Source: Rhopalosiphum padi (Eukaryota; Arthropoda; Insecta; Hemiptera; Aphididae). From it: a stretch of 64,000 nucleotides of DNA. The stretch spans positions 71,898,152 to 71,962,151 of the forward strand of contig NC_083597.1 of assembly GCF_020882245.1 (NCBI RefSeq), written 5' to 3'. The notes under the pieces are model-generated. The model had not been told where the DNA came from. It did not search any database and saw nothing but the letters and a program-made list of their open reading frames with translations. Positions 55,258 to 64,000 of this stretch are shown piece after piece (the stretch's first letter is position 1; every line of letters starts with the position of its first letter). Both the position numbers and the translations under genes were made by a program.

Positions 55258-55496
55258 AAAAAATATTGATAATGGGGATTGTGTTGATGAAGTAAGTAAT
55301 AAGTTTTGTAGTTTGCACTCAAGTTTCAAACAAAAGATATTTAGTTAAAATTAAAATAATTAATTATTTTTTATATCACAGAATATAAAAAATTACACTA
55401 ACACACTCGACACATCTGTTAGTTTGTGTAATTATTAATTTTAATAGTTGTACTACGTTTCATACAAAATATATATAATAGTTGTACTGTAAAAAA

Positions 55497-57102
55497 ATGT
55501 TAAGACCCAAAGTGTTATCCCAAGTCTTAAGTCAAGCCAATAGCAATGGCGTTGAAAACACTATGTAAGTTGTAATGTATCTTATTCAAAATAAAATAAA
55601 CATGAATAATTATTTACTATAATATATTCATAATATTTTAATAAAATAATTTAAACTTTAAGATTAAAATAGTCGTATAAACACAGTTTTTATAAAATAT
55701 TAAACATGATATTATGTCAATGTAAATTAATTATAATCAATTTTAAATTTATTCCTGTAAATATTATGTTGTGTGTTCAATCAAATTATATAATATCAGT
55801 TATTAAATATTTTATTCACAAAATACTTTGATAGATGCAGAAAACAATTGTGGTTCACTTCAGTTTTTATATTTTAATTCCAAGGAAAGGTTAAGTTATG
55901 TTTGATATTACACTATCTACACTCTTACTAGTAAGACATGTTTCAAATTAGTTAATTGACGTACAAACTGTATTTATAAACACAATTAATTAATTTAATA
56001 AACAAATGTTATATATTATATTGAACTATTGAACTGGATTACATAAAATATTTAAATGATCTTGCATTGTAACTGAATAATAGTGCTGTTATTATATTGC
56101 TATTTTTGGTTTTATAACAAAGGCTATTGACATATGATGGCAGCTTATTAGCATTTAGTGGTTACGGTGATAGAGATTCAAGCATCACGGCTATAATAGC
56201 AGCTAATTTGTGGAATACTTATCATAAGAATGGATTAGCTACATTAAAAGAAGATCAACTACAACTGGTTCTCATGGATTGTACGGTAATAAAAAAGAAA
56301 AATCTAAAACCTAATATTATATTATAAATCAAATCGTATTTCTCCAAAACTGCTATTTTTATTCTACTTCCTTTGGTCATAACTATCCGTTTTATAAAAT
56401 GTTTTGTACACTCAATAATGCATATATAATGTAATGTAAGTTTTCCTTGTATTTTTCTCACCCATAAAATATTATCAACATTTTTTATTCTCATATATTT
56501 ATGTATTGTTACTTATAGTTGTCATCATCTGTTAGTTTAAATAATAAATCCTATGCCATTAGTTATGTACCTAATATTCATATTCTGTAATTTTTCTACC
56601 ACTAAATTTCTTTATTATCTATATTAATAATCTTTACAATTTATTTTAATCTATAAGTATGTAATAGTTATTTACTAAAATTGAAAAAAAAAAAACTTAA
56701 ATTATCTTTCATTTATATTTATAAATTTCACCTATACAATTTTCATTATATTTTTGATGCTCTATAGAATTAAATGTTAAATTCCTGAAATTTCAATCTT
56801 TTTACTATTAATTTAATTATTTTTCCAATCTGTTTTTGTATTATTCAAAACTAATAAAACCATTACACTAAAACAGTAAAATTTTATTTAATTAATAAAC
56901 TTTTTTTGTTTTGATCAAAATTTAATATAACGTTTGTATTATATGATTATTGCAGGAAGGCAGAATTGCAATTAAACAAGTTGCCAACATTTTATTATGT
57001 TTGTATGCAAATCGATCTGTGGAATTTGGTTTATTAAAAGAAAAAATTACTGCTTTATCGTCATATTTAGATGGTCCACTCAGGCAACTTTCGGCATCTT
57101 AA
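55497..57102 (+). CDS. LAMTOR2: LAMTOR2 (p14/Roadblock-family Ragulator subunit)
   Basis: Exons 55497-55564, 56123-56285 and 56956-57102 give 125 residues, the same length as human LAMTOR2. The start MLRPKVLSQVLSQANSNGVE is nearly identical to the human protein. A Roadblock/LC7 fold follows: SLLAFSGYGD, AANLWNTYHKNG, LVLMDCTEGRIAIKQVANIL and LLCLY. The C-terminus LRQLSAS matches VAAS-ending relatives. LAMTOR2 pairs with LAMTOR3 in the Ragulator complex, which anchors Rag GTPases and mTORC1 to lysosomes. The exon 2 acceptor reads AAAG, a weak pyrimidine tract, but the phase and the protein fit. Confidence 0.95.
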
Positions 57103-57260
57103 TATACACAATTCTATAATCATTAGATATAAATATTATCCTTTAATTGTTTAATAATTTTTACTTATCACCAATATAAATATATATTATATTCATACAT
57201 TTTTTAAGTAATATATATTTTAATATTAGTAAATTCAATTTTTTTTTTCATAAAACATTT

Positions 57261-59794
57261 TTATTTTTTCACAACTTGTATAACATCTTCATCATGCATA
57301 ATATGCTGCAAACCCACTCTTTGAGGTGAATATTTTGTACTTGTACCCTAAAAACAAAATACATAAAATTAAATTTTGCACAGAATTTTAAATCTATTGA
57401 TTACATACCCAAACTAAAGCATATTTAAATTGTTCCGCTAAGGTACGATGGATTGAATGACAAACATGTTCCACAGTAACACCTTTTCTTAAAATTAAAC
57501 AATCATCAAAATCTGGTGGTTGACCTGGCTTTTTGGTGTACACTCGGATCAATGACAAATATTGCCACAGTACTTCCAATAAATAGTCAAGATTCAGCTT
57601 CATATTACAACTAAAAATACATTGATTAATACAAATTTTATATTTTTAAATAGTAAAGAGTAATAAGTATTGTTATTATTTCAATAAATTATTTGCCATA
57701 TTGTCACTTGTTTAGTAATTTAGTATACCACTTACACAAAATGTAGTAGTTAAATTATTTTCTACAAATTTTTGTTTATACTTACCAGTCTTACTAAGTC
57801 AAGAAGGCTATTTGGTAAACTCGAGGATTGTGAAAAAAGACAAAACCTTATGGTAAATAATTATATTATCAAATCCATAGTTAGAAATAAATAAATTAAA
57901 GTAAATTGTTAATTTTAATTATTAGTGACAATTGATAGTTGGTTTTCACAGGGGCGTATTTAGGTAGGGGCTTTGGGTCCCATTGCCCAGAGCGGCAAAT
58001 TTTTATTTTGTACTTTACATATTGAGTACTGACGTAGTGACGTCAATCATTAATATTTTTCACAACAAATGTGTGCCATAGAGGCATAGAATACTATAGT
58101 ATTTATATAATATGGTGTTCTATGGTATTAACAGTTTCACAATTGCGCGGCGTAGAAATTTTTTAGTTTTTTTTTTACTGGGGGGGGGAGGCGGCAAAAT
58201 ATGTGTTGTCCTTATCATAAAATTCCTAAATACGCCACTGGGTTTGCATGTGTATACTGTTTGTAAGCCTACTAATAATTGAAACTAAAACTGATGTTCA
58301 CATAACATTATTTTTTTTAAGATTATAACAAAATTATTTAAACAATTTAACATATATTTATGAAGTATTTCTATTTTTAAATTAATTACATTTTTAAGGA
58401 ATTTATAAAGAAACTAAAATTAATTGCAGAAACTGCATACTGAAAAGAACAATTAGTATTTATTATGGGTAGCATAATAAATTAATACCAGTGGATCTAA
58501 ATGCAATAGTAAATTTTTAATATATTTTAAGCTAGTCTAAAATTTTAATTAATAACTGTTATTACCTGACTACAACACTATTAGGTTGTCTGGCAATCCT
58601 GTCTACTTCCTCGATAGATATTTGATCAATTTTGTTGTAAACATACATACACGGTAAGTAAACACGATTGTCAGAAATCACATCAATTAATTCATCAGGT
58701 GTACAATCTTCTCGAAATAGAACTTCTGCATTGAATATTTTATATTCATGCAAAATAACTTGAACAAGTTTTTCATCAACTCTGCTTAATGGGCAAGTAG
58801 CATTGAATGCCAATCCACCACCTTTCTTTACCTAAATAATGAGATTTACACCTATTATATATAGACAACAAGGCATAATATTAAAAATATTACTTTAAAA
58901 TAAATATTCGGCCTCCGTTTATTTAAACGTATTCCAACACTTTCCAGTTCTTTTTCTAATAACTGACGCTGAATATCTTGCTTAGTAGCATCCAACATCA
59001 TCAATACTAAATCTGCAGTTCTAGCAACTGCTATAACCTATAATTAAATTATTTATACATTAATTTAAGTATAATAAAAAAATATATATTTAATTCTTAA
59101 TATTTTGTTACCTGTCTACCCCGTCCTTTTCCTTGAGATGCACCTTCAATGATACCAGGTAAATCCAATAACTGAATATTGGCATCTTTGTATTCGATTA
59201 CCCCAGGAATACAAGTCAAAGTAGTAAATTCATAAGAAGCTGCTTCACTTTCTGTATGTGTTAACGTACTCAAAAGGGTTGACTAAACAATAAAATAAAC
59301 ATGGTACAATTAATTGAATTACTATAAAAAAATTACTTAATATAATATAACACAATATACAAATATCATATATTCATTTTAAAACCATTAATATTAAAAT
59401 TAATTAGTTGTTTTGATTTGGAGGGGGGTGGAGGATAAGGTTAAAAAAAATACCTCAATTATACATACTTTACCAACAGATGGAAAACCTATCAAAGCCA
59501 CTCTAGCATCACCAGATTTCAAAACATCAAATCCTTCTCCTTTTTCTTGTTTTTTTGATGGTTCTAACAATTGAGCACGATACTTAGCAAGTTTTGCTTT
59601 TAATAACCCCAAGTGGTATTCAGTAGCTAAAAATCAATTAGAGTTAGTTATATTGCAATGTAATAATGAAATGTTTTATTTAATGATTAATAAATAATAA
59701 TATCAATTCTGTCTATAAAAATTATTTTACCTTTATTTTTTTGAGTTCTGCAAATTTCCTTTTCGATTTCCGATATTTTTTCGAGAATACCCAT
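57261..59794 (-). CDS. DRG1: DRG1, developmentally regulated GTP-binding protein 1
   Basis: Seven minus-strand exons (59794-59731, 59626-59469, 59282-59112, 59037-58894, 58831-58566, 57610-57409, 57347-57261) give 363 residues; human DRG1 has 367. DRG1 is an Obg-like GTPase that acts on stalled ribosomes with its partner DFRP1/ZC3H15. The N-terminus MGILEKISEIEKEICRTQKN has the usual EIEAEMARTQKN-like helix. G1 is GFPSVGKS (68-75), split by an intron; G3 is DLPGIIEGA; G4 is NKID. The C-terminal TGS domain runs from VRIYTKKPGQPPD-like sequence to FKYALVW and ends HDEDVIQVVKK. The G5 region reads VVVSCN where the human protein has SA. The gene is tail-to-tail with LAMTOR2, 158 bp between stops. 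Confidence 0.96.
57949..58240. mobile_element. hAT-type MITE in a DRG1 intron
   Basis: The left end CAGGGGCGTATTTAGG and the reverse-complemented right end CAGTGGCGTATTTAGG match at 15 of 16. The flanks ggttttca and ggtttgca match at 7 of 8, consistent with an 8-bp duplication. It is 292 bp with a G run near 58180 and no transposase. Confidence 0.8.
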
Positions 59795-60380
59795 GGTTTA
59801 ACAAATTCATTAACATAAACCAAAACCAAAACCAAAAATAAATAATATATCTTTGATAAATGAAAATTTATAAAAAAAATTTAAAATATAATGAAAAAAT
59901 AATGAAAAACTTAGAAGTTCAGAATTAGAGCCCTAACCTCATCTGCCACTGCCATAATGCCGTGTAGATACAAGTGATACAAGACGTTTTAAATATGCCT
60001 TATCTAATATTTATCATAATATTCTATCAAAACATGATAACATTTATTGTGTTTACATCAACATGCTTGTAGTCCGACTAGTCCTAGTCCCGGGGTAATC
60101 TGTAACCGAACACGGTAAACTTTAAATTTGTGAGTAGTTATTTTGTAGTTATTCAAGTTTTTGTACTATTGTCGTACGACTGTACGAGTTACAGAAATAC
60201 AAGTTGTCAGAAAACTGTTATATATAAAAAAGATTAGCATTGTACATACATTATTATGTATTATTTATCCATAATTTTAATAAGTAATTTAGTTAAACTT
60301 GGATTCAACGTTTAAATCGTACACATCATGCTATGTATGATACAATTTTTTTGTTGAGTGATCTTTGAAATGAAAACTGA
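59795..60380. promoter_or_regulatory. Bidirectional promoter region DRG1 / TOP3A
   Basis: 586 bp separates two divergent start codons. It should contain the promoters of both genes. No motif was assigned. Confidence 0.45.
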
Positions 60381-63300
60381 ATGTTTCTGAAAAGGAATCA
60401 AATTAATTTGTCATTTTCGTTGAAAAATGTGTATCAAATACATTTCTGCGGATACTCAAATAAAGAAGTAAACAGTAGAATGAGAGTATTGAATGTTGCT
60501 GAAAAAAATGATGCAGCAAAAAATATTGCTGGGCATTTGTCTGGAGGCAATCTTCAAAGAGTAATGTTATATTTTTTACATTAACTACATAGTGCTTAAT
60601 TATTTTGTTTTATTTACATTTCAGAGAGAAGGCTTTTCAAAATTTAACAAAATATATGAGTTTAATCATACTTTTCAAGGGTCTCCAAGCACTATGATCA
60701 TGACATCGGTTTCTGGTCATTTACTTGGTTATGAATTCCAAGGTTCATACCGTTCATGGACATCTTGTTCTCCTCTTGAATTATTTCATATTCCTGTGGT
60801 AAAAGAATGTCCAAAAGACTTTCTTAATATTAAGGTTAGTAATACCTTACTTTATTCTTATAATGCTTGCATATATTTTACATACAGTGTTATAGACATA
60901 TGAATGCATAATATTCATTTAATATAAACATTATTATACAAAAAGTGTTAAAATAATTAAAAATGTATATGTTATTTGATCAAACCATAAATAAATTTGG
61001 AATTTTTAATATACAATTTTAGACATGTCTATGTATGCCATTGACCAATATGTTGCAGTATATCTTTAAACAAATAAATAATATTAACAATTTAATTCCA
61101 GAAAACATTAGTTCGAGAAGTCCGATCATGTAATGCATTAGTCATATGGACTGATTCTGACAGAGAAGGAGAAAATATTGGATTTGAAATAATTGATGTG
61201 TGTAAAGAAGTTAATCCAAGAATTCAAGTTTATAGGTATGTTGTTTTTGTTTAATATTTTTTTTTTAAACATGATTTGATGTTTATTTGAATTAATATTG
61301 GTTGTTTTAGAGCTACATTATCAGAAATAACTAAACCATCAGTACAAAGAGCCATTAGTAGTCTTGGGCCCCCAAATAAAAATATTAGTGATGCAGTTGA
61401 TGTGAGAAGTGAATTAGATTTAAGAATTGGTTAGTAAATGCTTTTAATTGCATTCATTTGTTTTCATTATCCTAATAATTTTAAATATATTTTAGGTGCA
61501 GCATTTACTCGTTACCAAACAATGCGTTTACAAAAAGTATTCCCTGAAGTATTAGCTAAGAGTTTAATAAGTTATGGTAGTTGTCAATTTCCAACATTAG
61601 GATTTGTGGTTGAACGGTACAAAGATATTCAAAATTTTATTCCAGAAAATTTTTGGAAAATTAAAGGTATTAAAAATAAATAAGATAATTACCATTGTAA
61701 AATGTATTATATTGATAAATGTGTGTATAATGTATTATTAGTTCATCACAAAATTGAAAATTTGGATGTAGAATTTTCATGGCAACGAGTAAGGTTATTT
61801 GATGAAGTTCTTTGTAATGTACTTTATGAACGTTGCCAAGAAAATCCAACTGCCTTGGTGTTGAAAGTAACTAAGAAACCTAAATCCAAATGGCGACCAG
61901 TACCTTTAGATACTATTGTAAGTAATTATATCTGAATATATAGAATATATCTTGTATCATTATAATATATAATTGGGCGTTGAGTGATCAAATATATTTG
62001 GGGCTAAAGCTTCACTTTAAATGTTCAACATATCATTTTGTGGGAAGACTCCCTATTAGCTCAACAAATAATTCTGGGGAGCTAAGTCCCCTAAGCCCCC
62101 TAGATTTGCCTATGAATATATCTTCAAATACAATGTTTATTATTTCAATGTTATTAATTTTATAGATTAAAAATAAATAAATTCAATTTTTTTAGTATAC
62201 ATTACTTGATACAATAACAATATGTAAAATTCTGTTTAAAATACAATTAAAAAAATTACGTTTAAGTTTTTGTATACATTTATCATCTATGAATGTGTAT
62301 TATGTGAAATTGTATGTTTAAATTTAGATTTTTAAAATAATTAATGTAACTTTTTATATATTTTTAGGAGTTAGAAAAAGCTGCCAGTCGTAAACTTGGA
62401 ATAAACGCTAAAGAAACTATGAAAATTGCTGAAAAACTGTATAGTCAAGGTTTTATTAGCTATCCTAGAACTGAAACAAATATATTTCCTAAAGAATTAA
62501 ACCTATCAAATTTAGTTCAATTGCAAGTACAAGATAATAATTGGGGTGGTAAGTGTTTTTTAAAAAAAAGATATAAATAGTACCAATGTACTATTTATAC
62601 ACATAAAATTAAAAATAATTTAATTTGCTTAGATTTTGCACAAAATGTTTTAAACAATGGTCCTTCACCGCGACAAGGTAAAAAATCTGATCAGGCCCAT
62701 CCTCCAATACATCCAACTAAATACACAAATGGACTTCAAGGTTTGATATATTTTATTATCATAACTTATGACAAAAATAAAGATAATTTCACACTATTAA
62801 ACAATATAATACATTGTGAATTTAAAAAAATTACATTAACTATCTTCCTCAACACTCTCTATTCTTCTATCCTTTGTATTAAACTGAGTTTGCTCTATTC
62901 TAATTGGCAATAAAATGTTTTGCATAAGAAAACTGTATAATTTTCTTTCTTTTCATATAATATATAGGTTGTCACTTGCAATAATATGTAATAAATTATA
63001 CATAGGTTAATATAAAATAACTATTGAATATATAAATTCTTCAATAAATTAACAAAATAGTGACTGTTTAATTGTATGCCAACATAACTCCATTTTGTCA
63101 TTTTTCCAAATACTAAATAAAAAACTATGTTAATAAAAATTAAATATTACCAAATTTCATATTTACTAAAAATAATATGGATTTTAATATTTAAAATTTG
63201 TATTGTACCAAATTGGGCGGTTTTCATAAGCGCAATTTGAGGGGGCTTGGGGGCTAAGCTCCCTTAAAATCAATCATATCCCCCCCAAATGGTTTACATA

Positions 63301-64000
63301 ATCCCCTTCCACCTTCATGTATCGCAGGGAGCATGCACACAGTACAAATTATAATATTTTTGATTACCTAATATTTAACTTTTAAATGACATGGTAAGTT
63401 TATTTATTCAATCAAAATAACTAGGTGTGTTATGTTATGTTTAGCATACACCATGACTATCTTTGGCTTTCACTTATCATATAACTTTTATTAAAAAAAG
63501 GTAAATTATGTTACAAAAAATAATTTCAAATTTTTATAAACTATTCTAAAATAATACTATTTTTGTAGTAAATCAAAATATAATATTATGTATTTCTAAT
63601 TATAGATAGAGAACGTAAAGTTTATGAATATGTTGTGAGACATTTCTTAGCTTGTTTATCTAAAGATGCTGAGGGTGAAGAAACTATTGTAAATATTGAA
63701 ATAAATGGAGAAAAGGTAATTTTTGTATTTAATTATTTCTATTACTAATTATTATTGAATATAATTTCATAGTTTTTAAATCAGTATTTTAGTGTCTAGT
63801 TATAAAAAAATATTTTTGTTATAGTTTTTAGCAAATGGACTTCGAATTATTGCATTGAATTACCTAGAAGTGTATCCTTATGATAAATGGTCTAATAAAC
63901 AGATCCATAATTATAACCAAGGGCAATCATTTACGCCTACTGGATTAGAAATAGTTGATGGACAAACCAGTCCTCCAAATCTCCTTACAGAAGCTGATCT
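60381..64000 (+). CDS. TOP3A: DNA topoisomerase III alpha, 5' part (runs off the window)
   Basis: Ten exons in the window (60381-60560, 60625-60834, 61102-61235, 61311-61429, 61496-61666, 61742-61917, 62368-62548, 62633-62740, 63606-63715, 63825-64000+) give about 521 residues, all in phase. TOP3A is a type IA enzyme that passes single strands and dissolves double Holliday junctions with a BLM-type helicase and RMI1. Landmarks are VLNVAEKNDAAKNIA, TSVSGHLL, the TOPRIM acid cluster WTDSDREGENIGFE (residues 146-159), RIGAAFTRYQT, SYGSCQFPTLGFVVER, and the catalytic Tyr362 in SYPRTET. Two in-frame starts exist: 60381 gives a basic 33-residue extension like a mitochondrial presequence, and 60480 (MRVLNVAE) gives a nuclear-type start. 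The zinc-finger C-terminus is beyond the edge. Confidence 0.96.

Larger units (their letters stand above)
54577..55496. other. Intergenic RECQ1 / LAMTOR2
   Basis: It contains the RECQ1 polyadenylation signal, a GC-richer patch at 54905-55090 that looks like repeat debris, and two palindromic features (55050-55077 and 55203-55257). No gene is seen. Confidence 0.5.

Noticed and set aside
57394..57603. Reading DRG1 exon 6 as an independent small gene
   Set aside because: Its frame continues through a phase-fitting acceptor at 57610 and donor at 57409 into the TGS-coding exons.
1..64000. CRISPR arrays, tRNA or rRNA genes, bacterial operons
   Set aside because: No regularly spaced repeats, cloverleaf or rRNA-like sequence noticed by eye; the gene structure is eukaryotic. 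A tRNAscan/Infernal run would be decisive.

Overview
The window is nuclear DNA from an insect, most likely an aphid. This rests on the very AT-rich composition, short GT-AG introns, insect-type gene sets and dense families of hAT/ZMYM1-like, piggyBac, MULE and pogo elements. The taxon is inferred from style and recognised proteins, not proven. No bacterial operon, CRISPR array, rRNA or tRNA was seen.

The left half (1-31.5 kb) is gene-poor and repeat-rich. It holds a small LITAF-domain family on the minus strand. Copy A has only its first exon in the window (2142-2190). Copy B is rebuilt from three exons (13677 to 8005) and copy C from three exons (31507 to 29771). First exons, promoters and flanking intron of A and B lie in a direct segmental duplication about 11.5 kb apart. 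Between them sit a nested pogo/MITE cluster, a frameshifted hAT transposase, a broken piggyBac transposase, a MULE remnant with repeat-built termini, and a full-length jockey-like LINE with both ORFs open and a perfect 14-bp target duplication.

The right half (31.5-64 kb) is a compact run of conserved eukaryotic genes, rebuilt exon by exon with all phases checked: CCNB1IP1/HEI10-like meiotic RING protein (+), COQ4 (-), Pins/LGN (+), SURF1 (-), RECQ1 helicase (+), LAMTOR2 (+), DRG1 (-) and the first part of topoisomerase III alpha (+, runs off the right edge). Most neighbours form divergent pairs (LITAF-C/CCNB1IP1, SURF1/RECQ1, DRG1/TOP3A) or tail-to-tail pairs (CCNB1IP1/COQ4 with 86 bp between stops, Pins/SURF1, LAMTOR2/DRG1 with 158 bp).

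Functional themes are genome maintenance and meiosis (RECQ1, TOP3A, CCNB1IP1), mitochondrial respiration (COQ4, SURF1), spindle orientation (Pins), and lysosome or translation-linked GTPase biology (LAMTOR2, LITAF, DRG1). These are ordinary neighbours; I see no sign that they form one system. The least explained signals are a family of tiny palindromes, one of which is a 29-bp insert flanked by a perfect 13-bp direct repeat (55203-55257), a probable GC-AG intron in CCNB1IP1, and a phase-neutral stop-free 60-nt intron inside the RECQ1 helicase core.
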